Part shown: positions 45,776 through 54,584 of the stretch, piece after piece | Numbering within the stretch: position 1 is the stretch's first letter | Layout: every line of letters starts with the position of its first letter | Source: Bacteroidales bacterium | Lineage (GTDB): Bacteria > Bacteroidota > Bacteroidia > Bacteroidales > F082 | NCBI GenBank assembly: GCA_024400195.1 | Contig: JAKSNC010000010.1 | Location: 1-58,438 of the forward strand | Direction: 5' to 3' | Length of the DNA stretch: 58,438 nucleotides | Notes under the pieces: model-generated | Database searches by the model: none | Seen by the model: only the letters and a program-made list of their open reading frames with translations | What the model was told of the DNA's origin: nothing | Program-made: the position numbers and the translations under genes

Positions 45776-47026
45776 CTATATATGATACACACTTTCCAAC
45801 GGACAGATGTTGTGGCAGTCTAATATCACTTTTCCCTTCAGTTTCTCCCAATTCATCTTAATATGATCATGCTTCACCATAATCACCACCATATCAATAC
45901 CTTCCAAAAACTCATCGAAATCAAGCACCTGATTCTTTACAATCTCCTTATCGGTAAAGAACGGGTCGAAACTCTTTAAAGGACGAGCCAGATGTCTCTC
46001 CTGACACTCAATCATCTGCAGTGTAGGTGATTCGCGAACGTCATCCACATTCTCCTTATAGGTAATGCCATACAGTCCTACTCTGCTGCTGTCGGTAATG
46101 CCGTTCTCCTCCATAATCTCGTATATGCGGTTGAGCACAAACTGAGGCTGGCTGTCGTTGGTGCGCATACTCTCGTCAATGACCTTTGCAAGACTCGGAT
46201 AGTCGCCCACAAGGAACCAAGGGTCAACGCTGATGCAGTGGCCACCGACTCCGGGACCGGGCTGAAGTATATTAACTCTCGGATGCATGTTGCAAATACG
46301 GATGATTTCGTACACGTCCATATTGTCGTGACGGCAGATGCGGGCAAGCTCGTTGGCGAAGGCGATGTTCACGGCACGGAAGGTGTTCTCAACAACCTTG
46401 GTCATCTCGGCTGTGCGGATGTCGGTAACGACTATCTCACCTTGACAGAAGGAGGCGTAATACTGCTTTACTTTCTCGCCAATCTCCTTGCTGTCAGCAC
46501 CAATTGTGCGGTTGTTGTGAAGGAGTTCATAGACCATATTGCCGGGGATGATGCGCTCGGGGGCGTGAACGAGGGAAATGCCTGACGGCTTGTCTAAAGT
46601 CGAAGGTCTAAGGTCTAAGGACTTGTTGAATTCATCTACTATAGGGCGGACGAACTTGTCCATTGTTCCCGGACTGACTGTCGATTCCACGACTATCGTG
46701 GCGTTGTCTGGACAAACTTTCAAAACTTCCTTGACGGCTGCCACCACATAACAGGCATCGACTTTCTTTGAAAATTTGTCGTATGGGGTGGGAACGGAGA
46801 CGATATACATATCCGTCTTCTGATATTCGGTGGTGAACTTGATGCCTGCTTTTACCGCTTCGGCAAAGAGTTCGTCAAGTCCGTCTTCCTTGAAGGTGGT
46901 CTTACCTGCGTTGAGAGTATCTACAAGCTCTTTGTTGTAGTCAGTTCCAATTACTTCCACTCCGTGACTTGCCATCATAAGTGCTGTCGGGAGTCCGATG
47001 TAACCAAGACCTATTACGTTGATCAT
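45776..47026 (-). CDS. wecC: UDP-N-acetyl-D-mannosamine dehydrogenase
   Basis: WecC oxidises UDP-ManNAc, the WecB product, to UDP-ManNAcA. The 416-residue protein has INVIGLGYIGLPTALMMASHG, YIVSVPTPYDK, VVESTVSPGTMD, ERIIPGNMVYELLHNNRTIG, the catalytic cysteine in GPGVGGHCISVDPWFL, and LYGITYKENVDDVRESPTLQMI. Between residues about 133 and 148 a stretch reading SLDLRPSTLDKPSG has no place in the family. It matches the low-complexity inserts in wecB. The frame is kept. Gene order wecB - four-helix gene - wecC - ATPase/STAS runs on the minus strand. Confidence 0.92.
   Translation of the reverse strand: MINVIGLGYIGLPTALMMASHGVEVIGTDYNKELVDTLNAGKTTFKEDGLDELFAEAVKAGIKFTTEYQKTDMYIVSVPTPYDKFSKKVDACYVVAAVKEVLKVCPDNATIVVESTVSPGTMDKFVRPIVDEFNKSLDLRPSTLDKPSGISLVHAPERIIPGNMVYELLHNNRTIGADSKEIGEKVKQYYASFCQGEIVVTDIRTAEMTKVVENTFRAVNIAFANELARICRHDNMDVYEIIRICNMHPRVNILQPGPGVGGHCISVDPWFLVGDYPSLAKVIDESMRTNDSQPQFVLNRIYEIMEENGITDSSRVGLYGITYKENVDDVRESPTLQMIECQERHLARPLKSFDPFFTDKEIVKNQVLDFDEFLEGIDMVVIMVKHDHIKMNWEKLKGKVILDCHNICPLESVYHI
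46593..46622 (-). repeat. In-frame low-complexity insert in wecC
   Basis: About 30 bases built of CTTAGACCTT-CGACTTTAGAC-type units code for SLDLRPSTLD. The same peptide theme (LRPSTFD/LRPSTLD) occurs in both inserts of wecB. It lies between the segment PIVDEFNK and the conserved ISLVHAPERIIPG. Confidence 0.7.
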
Positions 47027-47032
47027 ATTGCG

Positions 47033-47488
47033 TTATAAATTTATATTGTTATCACTATTAAAGTTTTGTTGGTTTGAGGGGTTTGAAGGGTTTGAGGGGT
47101 TTGCATATCGTGATCCCTTAATGTCAGCAGCTTTGAGGCTGTTTATCATATTTAAGATTCCAGCGGAAAGTTTGCGACAATCGACATACATTTGATTGTA
47201 GGTGTCATCGTTGATGAATCCTACATCATGCGCACGATTGAGTTGACTTCTGACTTCGCCACAACTACCTTTAGAGATATATAGGAAATTAATAAACTCC
47301 TTGTTACTCTGGCGCTCAAATCCTTCTGCTATGTTATCACAGATAGATCCAGCAGCTGCTCGAATTTGCTGAACGAAGCGTGAGTTATAGCGAAACTCTC
47401 CCTGTCTTGTTATCTCATATACTTGCTTTGCAAGAACACGAGACTTTTGATAGATTGCTAAATCTTCAAAATCTTGGATAGTAGCCAT
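47033..47488 (-). CDS. Four helix bundle protein (S23/IVS-type)
   Basis: The 151-residue protein belongs to the small family related to proteins encoded in 23S rRNA intervening sequences: FEDLAIYQKSRVLAKQVYEI, FVQQIRAAAGSICDNIAEGFERQSNKEFINFLYISKGSCGEVRSQL. These scattered genes often sit inside polysaccharide loci; the function is unknown. The tail (about residues 130-151, PSNPSNPSNQQ) is coded by a short tandem repeat of TTTGAGGGG/TTTGAAGGG units and is probably an addition. It lies between wecB (61 bases upstream) and wecC (6 bases downstream). Confidence 0.85.
   Translation of the reverse strand: MATIQDFEDLAIYQKSRVLAKQVYEITRQGEFRYNSRFVQQIRAAAGSICDNIAEGFERQSNKEFINFLYISKGSCGEVRSQLNRAHDVGFINDDTYNQMYVDCRKLSAGILNMINSLKAADIKGSRYANPSNPSNPSNQQNFNSDNNINL
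47060..47105. repeat. TTTGA(A/G)GGG tandem repeat at 3' end of four-helix gene
   Basis: At least four imperfect 9-base units lie within the last 25 codons and code for Pro-Ser-Asn repeats. Confidence 0.7.
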
Positions 47489-47549
47489 AACCTTTCAAAC
47501 TTTTCAAACTACTCAAACTTTTCAAACTACTCAAACTTTTCAAACTATC
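47489..47549. repeat. TTTCAAACT(A/T) tandem repeat between wecB and four-helix gene
   Basis: The 61-base gap is almost wholly repeats of TTTCAAAC and TACTCAAAC-type units. The same family of purine/pyrimidine-asymmetric short repeats appears inside neighbouring genes. Confidence 0.75.
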
Positions 47550-48875
47550 CTAAACCCCATAGCGGTCGCTTGGCTTGCCAGCCAAAGCGTTAGCTATGCG
47601 TCCGCAGGCTTTGCCGTCACCGTATGGATTGACGGCGTGACTCATCTTGTCATAATATTCTTGGTCCTCAAGCAATCTGCTCACTTCATTGACTATGAGG
47701 TCGTGGTCTGTGCCTACGAGTTTGACTGTTCCAGCATCAAGGGCTTCGGGACGCTCTGTTGTGTTGCGCATCACGAGTACTGGCTTTCCAAGACCGGGGG
47801 CTTCCTCCTGGATGCCGCCGGAGTCGGTGAGAACGACGGTTGCCTTACTCATAAGGTGGACGAATTCAAGATATTGGAGCGGCTCGATGAAGAAGAAGTT
47901 GGAATGAGATCTAACGTCTAAAGTCGAAGGTCTAATGTTACCTGTGACTTTTGACTGTTGTCCTTTGACGAAATCTTCTCCGAAGACTTCATATATCGGC
48001 TTGCGCACGTTGGGATTGAGGTGCATCGGATAGACGAAATCGACGTCAGGGTACTTCTCGCTGAGGTCTTTCATTGCCGTCACCATAGAGATGAAGCCTT
48101 CTCCGAAGTTTTCTCTGCGATGGCCTGTTATTAAGACAAGCTTACGCTTGTTGTCAAAGGTCGAAGGTCGAAGGTCGAAGGTTTTACCATTCCCTTCTAC
48201 TTTTGACTTTCGACTTTCGACTTTCGACTCTATACGTGAAACATCATATCCCGCTTTACGAAGAACTTCGTCCTGTTCTGCTACAAGTGCAGGATCTGAT
48301 TGAAGCTTATCTACAACCAAATGGAGGGCATCGATGACGGTGTTGCCGGTGACGAATATTTTGCCGAGAGCTTTCTCTTCTATAAGGTTTTTCTCCGAAA
48401 GAGATGTCGGTGAGAAGTTGTAGGTGGCAATGCGTCCCGTCACCTGACGGTTCATCTCCTCCGGCCAAGGTGAATAAATGTTGCGCGTACGAAGGCCGGC
48501 CTCAACATGACCGACGGGTATCTGCTGATAGAAGGCTGCCATTGCTGCCGCCATAGAGGTTGTTGTGTCTCCGTGGACAAGCACGACATCGGGCATCTTC
48601 GACCCGCTCAGCTCAAGTTGCTTGAACACGTCACGCATTCCCGTGAGGACTCTTGAAGTCACATCCGTGAGATCCTGACCAGGCTTCATTATATTCAGGT
48701 CAAAGTCGGGTGTGACCTCGAATATTTTCAGCACCTGATCCAACATTTCGCGATGCTGCCCTGTGACACACACTATCGTTTCAAAATCCTCAGGATGCTT
48801 CTGCAGTTCCTTCACTAAAGGACACATCTTTATCGCTTCAGGTCTTGTGCCGAAAACCAACATTATCTTCTGCAT
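47550..48875 (-). CDS. wecB: UDP-N-acetylglucosamine 2-epimerase (non-hydrolysing)
   Basis: WecB epimerises UDP-GlcNAc to UDP-ManNAc, which WecC then oxidises. The 441-residue protein is longer than the usual 365-385 residues. Conserved blocks are intact: VFGTRPEAIKMCPLVKEL, VCVTGQHREMLDQVL, VHGDTTTSMAAAMAAF, VGHVEAGLRTRNIYSPWPEEMNRQV, LITGHRRENFGEGF, TDSGGIQEEAPGLGKPVLVMRNTTERPEA. Two stretches rich in S, K, V, E and R and LRPSTFD-like peptides (about residues 217-243 and 303-323) fall between these blocks and account for the extra length. Activity is plausible if the inserts sit in surface loops, but this is inference. Confidence 0.9.
   Translation of the reverse strand: MQKIMLVFGTRPEAIKMCPLVKELQKHPEDFETIVCVTGQHREMLDQVLKIFEVTPDFDLNIMKPGQDLTDVTSRVLTGMRDVFKQLELSGSKMPDVVLVHGDTTTSMAAAMAAFYQQIPVGHVEAGLRTRNIYSPWPEEMNRQVTGRIATYNFSPTSLSEKNLIEEKALGKIFVTGNTVIDALHLVVDKLQSDPALVAEQDEVLRKAGYDVSRIESKVESRKSKVEGNGKTFDLRPSTFDNKRKLVLITGHRRENFGEGFISMVTAMKDLSEKYPDVDFVYPMHLNPNVRKPIYEVFGEDFVKGQQSKVTGNIRPSTLDVRSHSNFFFIEPLQYLEFVHLMSKATVVLTDSGGIQEEAPGLGKPVLVMRNTTERPEALDAGTVKLVGTDHDLIVNEVSRLLEDQEYYDKMSHAVNPYGDGKACGRIANALAGKPSDRYGV
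47906..47968 (-). repeat. Second in-frame low-complexity insert in wecB
   Basis: About 60 bases code for GQQSKVTGNIRPSTLDVRSHS between the conserved EVFGEDFVK and NFFFIEPLQYLEFV. The bases include GACTTTAGACG and GACTTTTGACTG motifs also seen at the other insert sites. Confidence 0.7.
48151..48235 (-). repeat. First in-frame low-complexity insert in wecB
   Basis: About 80 bases, mostly (GAAAGTC)n on one side and (CTTCGAC)n on the other, code for a roughly 26-residue stretch rich in Ser, Lys, Glu and Arg followed by FDLRPSTFDN. It lies just before the conserved LVLITGHRRENFG. Confidence 0.75.
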
Positions 48876-48923
48876 ATACGGCTTTCTATCTTATTTTCAG
48901 ACTTTGTCTCGGGTTCTGTCTGC

Positions 48924-49193
48924 CTAATTTTTTCTCGGATGACGCGAATAATAGAAATAGAGCATCATATCCGTAAAGACCATCAAGCCATTCAACACAT
49001 AGAGCCACATCACGATGTCATAGCTGTGCGTCAGTTTATGGATGATGCCGAATATGTAGCCCAAAATGATCAGTGACATGAAGAGTGGGCTTTTACCTGC
49101 CACAACCTTAGTGCGAAGGGCTTTTGCAATAGAGATAGGCCAACTTACCGCGAAACAAAGGAGGAAGAGTACTTCCCAAATACTAAATTCCAT
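48924..49193 (-). CDS. Small three-helix membrane protein
   Basis: The 89-residue protein has three hydrophobic segments (about 5-22, 36-53, 60-82) with SWPISIAKALRTKVVAGKSPLF between the first two. That resembles a half SWEET/PQ-loop unit. Its function is unknown. It lies between tRNA-Pro and wecB on the same strand, 48 bases before wecB. It could be part of the polysaccharide operon or independent. Confidence 0.6.
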   Translation of the reverse strand: MEFSIWEVLFLLCFAVSWPISIAKALRTKVVAGKSPLFMSLIILGYIFGIIHKLTHSYDIVMWLYVLNGLMVFTDMMLYFYYSRHPRKN

Positions 49194-49241
49194 AATTTAT
49201 TATCAATTAAAAAATTCAAAAAGTTGTTTTGATTTATATGT

Positions 49242-49281
49242 AAAAAAAAACGAAGTGTCAATTTTTATATTAACACTCCGT
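49242..49281 (-). terminator. Terminator of tRNA-Pro
   Basis: On the minus strand, ACGGAGTGTTAAT pairs with ATTGACACTTCGT with two mismatches. A run of T follows, starting 8 bases after the tRNA 3' end. Confidence 0.65.
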
Positions 49282-49288
49282 CAGATTG

Positions 49289-49362
49289 TCGGGATGACAA
49301 GATTCGAACTTGCGGCCTCTTCGTCCCGAACGAAGCGCGCTACCGGGCTGCGCTACATCCCG
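49289..49362 (-). tRNA. tRNA-Pro (anticodon CGG)
   Basis: The minus strand folds as a full cloverleaf: acceptor CGGGATG/CATCCCG, D-arm GCGC...GCGC, anticodon arm CTTCG-TTCGGGA-CGAAG with anticodon CGG, and T-arm CAAG-TTCGAAT-CTTG. The discriminator base is A. The 3' CCA is not encoded. It breaks the polysaccharide region and may mark an integration site, though no attachment repeat was found. Confidence 0.95.
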
Positions 49363-49377
49363 AAACAATTTCGACGG

Positions 49378-49385
49378 CAAAGGTA
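49378..49385 (-). promoter_or_regulatory. -7 promoter box of tRNA-Pro
   Basis: TACCTTTG on the minus strand, 15 bases upstream of the mature tRNA 5' end. Confidence 0.5.
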
Positions 49386-49404
49386 CGAAAAAAATCAAAT
49401 AGAA

Positions 49405-51369
49405 TTATCCTCTTTCAAGAAAAAAATCTATTCTTTTATCTCTCCCCCCCCCTTCGCACACAGTTTTGTCGTAAATGGAGAAAGCTGAGTTTTTACTGAT
49501 AAATTCCGGCACGATAGCCTTCATAAGTTGCACCATTTCAGGAATTTCCACATTACGCGACATGCGTTCTAATTCTTTGTTGTTAACCACAACTTCTTCA
49601 TATTCATATTTGCGGACGCGTGCTATGAAGATGCGGTTATGTGCCGTCGGGATAGTGTTTTCAGCATTTGACAACACTTCTTCGAAAAGTTTTTCGCCGG
49701 GGCGTAATCCGGTATATTCTATTTTAATATCTACATCGGGTTGGAAGCCGGCCAGTTCTATCATTTTGCGGGCGAGAGTGACAATCTTAACTGGTTTGCC
49801 CATATCGAAGGCGAAAATCTGATTTCCCTGAGTCATTGTAGCTGCCTCCATCACGAGACGGCAGGCTTCCGGAATGGTCATAAAGAAACGGACTATATCC
49901 GGATGGGTGACTGTCACAGGACCGCCTTTCTGAATCTGTTCGCGGAAACGCGGAATGACGGAACCGTTAGAGCCGAGAACGTTGCCGAAACGCGTTGTCA
50001 CAAACTTAGTATTGCCTTTGACGGAGCCGTTCTCCAACGCTAATCCGAGGCTTTGGACGTATATTTCGGCCAAACGTTTGGTACAGCCCATAATATTTGT
50101 CGGGTTGACTGCCTTATCTGTGGAAATCATCACCATTTTCTCCGCGTTGTACTCAATACATTTGTCGGCAACGTTACGCGAACCTAAGACGTTGACTAAC
50201 ACTGCTTCGCACGGGTTTTCCTCCATCAGTGGAACATGTTTGTATGCTGCCGCATGAAACACGACCTGAGGTCTCCATTTACGGAAGACGTAATCCAAAC
50301 GTGCAGAAAGTCTCACGTCGCCTATCACAGGAACGAAATCCAACTGCGGGAAACGCCCTTCCAATTCAAGACGCAGGTTGTGCATCGGGGTTTCGGCATT
50401 ATCGAAGAGTATTATCTGGCGCACGTTGAATGTGGCCAACTGACGCACAAGTTCGCTTCCTATAGAACCGGCGGCACCCGTCACGAGAACGACCTTGCCT
50501 TCAAAATCGGCTTTGATCTTCTCCATGTTGATCTTTATCTCGTCTCTTCCGAGAAGGTCTTCTATTCTCACGTCGCGAACCTTGTTCTGCATCACTCTGC
50601 CGTCGATAATCTCATCAACAGAAGGAGCTACAAGAACCTTTATTCTGTTTTGATAACAGAATTTAACGAGTCCGTCGCTTTCGGAACGGGCATCAGACTC
50701 ATGAGCAAAAAGCAGGGCGTCTATATTGTTACGTTCAACATATCTGCGGAAATCCTCATACTCGTCAAAATACAGCACCGGTTTGTCACACAGCAACAGA
50801 CCTTTGGTCACAGGCTGTGCTGACACAAAACTCCTCACGCTATACTGCTGACTCGTTGTAAGACGTGTGACGAGGGAAACGGCTTTGGCTCCGGTTCCAT
50901 ATATCATCACTTCTATAGTATTCATCTCTTTTTTAAGACGGGCACGATAGTAGTTGAAAAACATCGTCATCGCCACTCTGCAAATGACAAGGAAAAAAAC
51001 TGTACAGAAGAAGTCGAAGATTATCATGAAAATTCCCTCGATAAAACCGGGGTTCATAATTATCACCACGACTGTCAGCAACAGTGTCTTACATAATGCG
51101 ACAAGAGTCAGTTGGACAACGTTTTGAATCGTCATGTGCCTGATGGCGTTATTATACGGTTTGATAATCCATTCCGACAAGGCATAGACAAGAGTGCCGG
51201 CCAGCAAATACATACCGGTATATTGCGATGTCGGATAGTGCAACGCAGGCACCAAAATGATAAACGTTATGGTAATCACCGATGACAACAGCGACAATAT
51301 AACATCCATCGCGAATATAACCTTCGCGCTCAAATAGTGATTTACATATCTATTTAAAAAAGAACTCAT
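49405..51369 (-). CDS. Membrane UDP-sugar 4,6-dehydratase (PglF/WbpM/CapD-like)
   Basis: The 654-residue protein has four or five N-terminal membrane helices (to about residue 130), a CoA-binding-like Rossmann domain (about 145-265), then an SDR domain with VLVTGAAGSIGSELVRQL, HAAAYKHVPLMEENPCEAV and STDKAVNPTNIMGCTKRLAE. There the usual catalytic Tyr-x-x-x-Lys reads Met-x-x-x-Lys, as in PglF and WbpM. It would turn UDP-GlcNAc into a 4-keto-6-deoxy sugar, the substrate of the aminotransferase at 55353. A run of nine G near the end codes for GGG and places the last 15 codons at risk of slippage. Confidence 0.9.
   Translation of the reverse strand: MSSFLNRYVNHYLSAKVIFAMDVILSLLSSVITITFIILVPALHYPTSQYTGMYLLAGTLVYALSEWIIKPYNNAIRHMTIQNVVQLTLVALCKTLLLTVVVIIMNPGFIEGIFMIIFDFFCTVFFLVICRVAMTMFFNYYRARLKKEMNTIEVMIYGTGAKAVSLVTRLTTSQQYSVRSFVSAQPVTKGLLLCDKPVLYFDEYEDFRRYVERNNIDALLFAHESDARSESDGLVKFCYQNRIKVLVAPSVDEIIDGRVMQNKVRDVRIEDLLGRDEIKINMEKIKADFEGKVVLVTGAAGSIGSELVRQLATFNVRQIILFDNAETPMHNLRLELEGRFPQLDFVPVIGDVRLSARLDYVFRKWRPQVVFHAAAYKHVPLMEENPCEAVLVNVLGSRNVADKCIEYNAEKMVMISTDKAVNPTNIMGCTKRLAEIYVQSLGLALENGSVKGNTKFVTTRFGNVLGSNGSVIPRFREQIQKGGPVTVTHPDIVRFFMTIPEACRLVMEAATMTQGNQIFAFDMGKPVKIVTLARKMIELAGFQPDVDIKIEYTGLRPGEKLFEEVLSNAENTIPTAHNRIFIARVRKYEYEEVVVNNKELERMSRNVEIPEMVQLMKAIVPEFISKNSAFSIYDKTVCEGGGRDKRIDFFLERG
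49444..49452. repeat. Nine-base C/G homopolymer near 3' end of dehydratase gene
   Basis: C9 on the plus strand (G9 in the gene). Loss or gain of one base would replace the last 12 or so residues and end the protein a few codons later, so only the extreme C-terminus would change. Confidence 0.8.
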
Positions 51370-51408
51370 GACTGATTCAATTATGTGCAGAACGATAAAG
51401 CAGTCAGA

Positions 51409-52221
51409 CTATTTGACTTTTGTCATTGCGGTCTGATAGATTTTCTTCGTATTGTTGTCGAAAACGTAAGACAAGATATAGCATTGGTCGGCGTTATATT
51501 CCGAATCCAACGAGATTTCATATTGGCGGTCGTATTCCTCGTCCGCATAGACATAACCTTCTTTGAACATCACGCCGTAAGCACCGTTAAGGGTTTTACG
51601 GAAGACGTTGCGGTGAACGTATGAGGTATCAGAACCTGTCAAGGTAAGTTGTTTTCCGACGATGCTGTCTTCTATCAAACACGAAGTCATATAGAAATTT
51701 CCTTCGGCTTCGGAAACGGCCTTAACATTGGTTTTAGTCGTCAACTTTCTCGTGGCTGTATCATAATTATTGATAATCTCAATGTCGAACACCTGTTTCT
51801 CGCTAAGAGCATTGCTCAAAGGCATATCCACTTCATTGACACTCAATGATTCTGATGCAAGGTCAACGTGATCAACATTAAACAGAGGATTTGAGTCACT
51901 CGTACCATACCATGCTGTTCCTTCTTCCGTGGTGAAATCGGGGAACGTTGGAGCTGGTTGGGCCAAATAACCGGCGTGAACGCTCATAATGAAGACTTTA
52001 TCCTCGCCGTAGAGATGCTGCAACTGATGAACTGTTTCGGCAGCACCGGGGCAGTTGGGGCAACGCACGCCGGTGAAATCCTTTATAAGCACCGTCTTAA
52101 CACCTGTGGAATCATCAGGATAAACGGGATCAACGGGTTTAAGAGGATCATCAACCTTGTCGCAACTCACAACAAAAAGAGCTGCGACGGCTAATAAAAA
52201 TATCAACGATAATTTTTTCAT
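51409..52221 (-). CDS. Omp28-related lipoprotein
   Basis: The 270-residue protein has a lipobox (LFVVSCDKVDD, Cys20) and an Omp28-type thioredoxin-like region with a redox-type CxxC in IKDFTGVRCPNCPGAAETVHQL. A beta-rich C-terminal half follows. Omp28 of Porphyromonas is an outer-membrane surface protein of uncertain function. The gene is the last of three minus-strand genes with DUF6029 (11-base gap) and TlpA, both also exported and redox- or envelope-related. The group lies between sugar genes but has its own promoter. Confidence 0.85.
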   Translation of the reverse strand: MKKLSLIFLLAVAALFVVSCDKVDDPLKPVDPVYPDDSTGVKTVLIKDFTGVRCPNCPGAAETVHQLQHLYGEDKVFIMSVHAGYLAQPAPTFPDFTTEEGTAWYGTSDSNPLFNVDHVDLASESLSVNEVDMPLSNALSEKQVFDIEIINNYDTATRKLTTKTNVKAVSEAEGNFYMTSCLIEDSIVGKQLTLTGSDTSYVHRNVFRKTLNGAYGVMFKEGYVYADEEYDRQYEISLDSEYNADQCYILSYVFDNNTKKIYQTAMTKVK

Positions 52222-52232
52222 GACAAATTATT

Positions 52233-53969
52233 TTAGAATGATGTTGAAACGGTTAAAGTAAAGCCAGATGAGGCCGGAACGACGCGGCACACACCGCCGA
52301 CGCACACGACGCCTTCGCTCTGACGGCCGGCGCTCAACGTCACGCGTGTTGCGTCTTTGACGAAACCGATAGAACCGGTGTAATAATGGTCGCGGTATTC
52401 CGAGAATGGGTTGCCGTAATTGTATTTATCGGCAACGGAAACGAACCAACGCGATGCAAATGTGTATTCCAACAAGGCGAAAGCCCAGTCACCGCGTTTC
52501 AGATAATCTTTTTTCTCGCTTTCGTCAACATCGCTGTTCTTGTTGATTTTTTCCCACAATCCCTGAAGTTCTAAGCGGAGGCTGTTCTTGGTGTTAATCT
52601 TATACGTGGCTTCAAGGGCAACGATATTAGCTTCGACATCGGGCATTCCGACATGGCCTTCAATTGTCGCCATATCATAGAACAAGTTGATATACTGAGC
52701 ATTGACATGCCAACTCTTGTTAATCTTCTTGTCAATCTCGAAGTTGATGTCGCGGTAGAACTTATGGCCGGAAGCTTCAAAGAACGACGATTTATAGCCA
52801 TCGGTACCAGGCATATTCAACACCATCATGCCGTTGTCGTTTATAGAATCGCGGATGATGTCGTTCACCTGGCTGAAATTGAGGGCCAGTTTTGTCCCGT
52901 ATTTTCCGCCGAGCGGAGTGCCTTTCGGGATGGTATAGTTGATTTGGAACTGTGCTCCCATTTCGCCGTTAGGCTGGGTCGAATAGGTGTACATCGACGG
53001 CAGGCTGTGGGTATGGGTGTAGTTGATTGGAGGAATGAAGTTGATGTCAAGGTCGTTTTCCTGCGCCGTGTACATCGATTTGAAGCTCATGTTGTCGATG
53101 CGTTTCACCTGAAGCACAATGCCGAGGCCTTTTTGCGAATACGACAACGAAGCGAGCAAAGCCTGACCTTCCTTATAAATGTAGTTGTTGATAGCCGACG
53201 GGTCGTTAATCTTATAGGCATATTCCGTGCTGAATGTAAAACGACCGTAACCGAGGTTTATACGGCCCGCGAAGGAGCCGACGTTCTTCGGGATATAATA
53301 AAACATGCTCTGGTCTTCCTGCTGCTTGCTCACGAAGCTGCCGCCTATTGACACACGGAATTTAGCGTCGTTAAGAGACTGTATGCTCTGGTTGATGTCC
53401 CATTCGCCATCGACACCACGAACGAGTCCGCGCTCATCAGATATGGTCATGTCGCGGTCGCGGTAAGGAGCCCAATAATAACGCTGACGGCCATAGACGC
53501 CTTTCAGGATGACGCCATCTATGGGACGAAAAACTGTACGCACGCCGCGGAGTGAGTTGTCCATACCGAGCGACCATTCCTCATACGTCCTGAAAATGAG
53601 GCCGTTACCGAACTGGTCGTAAAAGTCGCCGACGGTGATACCGATGAAGCCGTTATCGTGTGAGGCGTAGAAATTGGCTAAGCCCGCGCCTTTCAGTTCT
53701 TCGCGGAAGCCATTCAATGGAGGTTGGAAGGCCTCGAAACGAATTCCTGCCGAGAAATTGCCGTAAGCGTAAGCCACTTTTCCGAATCCGTTGACGGCGA
53801 ACTTCTTCCCGTCAATACTTTCGCTTGTTATACCGATGCCGTCGTCTTCCATATAGACCTGTGCGTCCGTCTGGAAGCTGCCGTTAATCTGAGCGTTTTC
53901 AATAAAAGATTGTGCCCGCACTGCAAGCACAACCATCAGCATTGCTGACAATAAAACTAATCGTTTCAT
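52233..53969 (-). CDS. DUF6029 family outer-membrane protein
   Basis: The 578-residue protein has a signal peptide (about 1-19) and a long run of amphipathic strands of a large beta-barrel (FAVNGFGKVAYAYGNFSAGIRFEAF, GLANFYASHDNGFIGITVGDFYDQFGNGLIFR). It ends FTLTVSTSF with a terminal aromatic residue. The pattern and the pairing with Omp28 and TlpA match the DUF6029 family of Bacteroidota. The function is unknown, possibly the membrane partner of the Omp28-like lipoprotein. Confidence 0.8.
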   Translation of the reverse strand: MKRLVLLSAMLMVVLAVRAQSFIENAQINGSFQTDAQVYMEDDGIGITSESIDGKKFAVNGFGKVAYAYGNFSAGIRFEAFQPPLNGFREELKGAGLANFYASHDNGFIGITVGDFYDQFGNGLIFRTYEEWSLGMDNSLRGVRTVFRPIDGVILKGVYGRQRYYWAPYRDRDMTISDERGLVRGVDGEWDINQSIQSLNDAKFRVSIGGSFVSKQQEDQSMFYYIPKNVGSFAGRINLGYGRFTFSTEYAYKINDPSAINNYIYKEGQALLASLSYSQKGLGIVLQVKRIDNMSFKSMYTAQENDLDINFIPPINYTHTHSLPSMYTYSTQPNGEMGAQFQINYTIPKGTPLGGKYGTKLALNFSQVNDIIRDSINDNGMMVLNMPGTDGYKSSFFEASGHKFYRDINFEIDKKINKSWHVNAQYINLFYDMATIEGHVGMPDVEANIVALEATYKINTKNSLRLELQGLWEKINKNSDVDESEKKDYLKRGDWAFALLEYTFASRWFVSVADKYNYGNPFSEYRDHYYTGSIGFVKDATRVTLSAGRQSEGVVCVGGVCRVVPASSGFTLTVSTSF

Positions 53970-53981
53970 ACTGTGAAATCG

Positions 53982-54476
53982 TTATTTGGCGATTTTAAGA
54001 ATTTCTTTGTAGAGGTCGTCTTCAGAGCCTTCGAGATAGCCCGAATGCTGATAGACCATCTTGCCGTTGCCGTCGAAAAGGAAGGTAAACGGAGGATTAT
54101 TGACGTTCATTGCGCGGGCGAGTTCCTTGTTAGTGTCAAGAAGAACATCAAACTCCCAGCCTTTTCCTTCGACAAACGGCTTTATCTTTGCTGTTGAGCG
54201 CGAATCATCAATGGAGACGGCGAATATTTTGACGCCGGTTTCTTCCTTCCAATCGTCGTAAACATCACTCAGAGCATTATGTTCCTTGACGCACGGTCCG
54301 CACCAAGTCGCCCAGAAAGTGATAACGAAAGGTTTGCCGTCGTTTGACAAAGTTGCGATGTTCACATCCTTGCCGGCGAGGTCTTTAATTGTCACATTAG
54401 GCAGGTCGTTTTTTGTCTGCGCATAGAGGCCGGCTGTTGCCAGCACCATCAAAAAGAATAAAGCTAATTTTTTCAT
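53982..54476 (-). CDS. TlpA-like thioredoxin, exported
   Basis: The 164-residue protein has a signal peptide (about 1-19) and an AhpC/TSA-type thioredoxin domain with the active site FWATWCGPCVKEHNAL and the cis-proline loop NNPPFTFLFDGNGK. It should reduce or exchange disulfides in the periplasm. It is the first gene of the operon with DUF6029 (12-base gap) and Omp28. Because Omp28 also carries a CxxC, a redox partnership is plausible. Confidence 0.9.
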   Translation of the reverse strand: MKKLALFFLMVLATAGLYAQTKNDLPNVTIKDLAGKDVNIATLSNDGKPFVITFWATWCGPCVKEHNALSDVYDDWKEETGVKIFAVSIDDSRSTAKIKPFVEGKGWEFDVLLDTNKELARAMNVNNPPFTFLFDGNGKMVYQHSGYLEGSEDDLYKEILKIAK

Positions 54477-54568
54477 GGCTGTATTATTTATTATTTATTC
54501 AATATTCATTGATAATCAATTTTTAAGACGCTATGAATGGCATCTCTACATCGTTACGAACAACAATG

Positions 54569-54576
54569 CAAATATA
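54569..54576 (-). promoter_or_regulatory. -7 promoter box of tlpA-DUF6029-Omp28 operon
   Basis: TATATTTG on the minus strand, 92 bases upstream of the TlpA start. It lies between the sugar-transferase stop and tlpA and suggests independent transcription. Confidence 0.45.
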
Positions 54577-54584
54577 AAAATTTT

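Noticed and set aside
47489-47549. CRISPR array
   Set aside because: The repeats are 8-10 bases with no unique spacers and no cas genes nearby.
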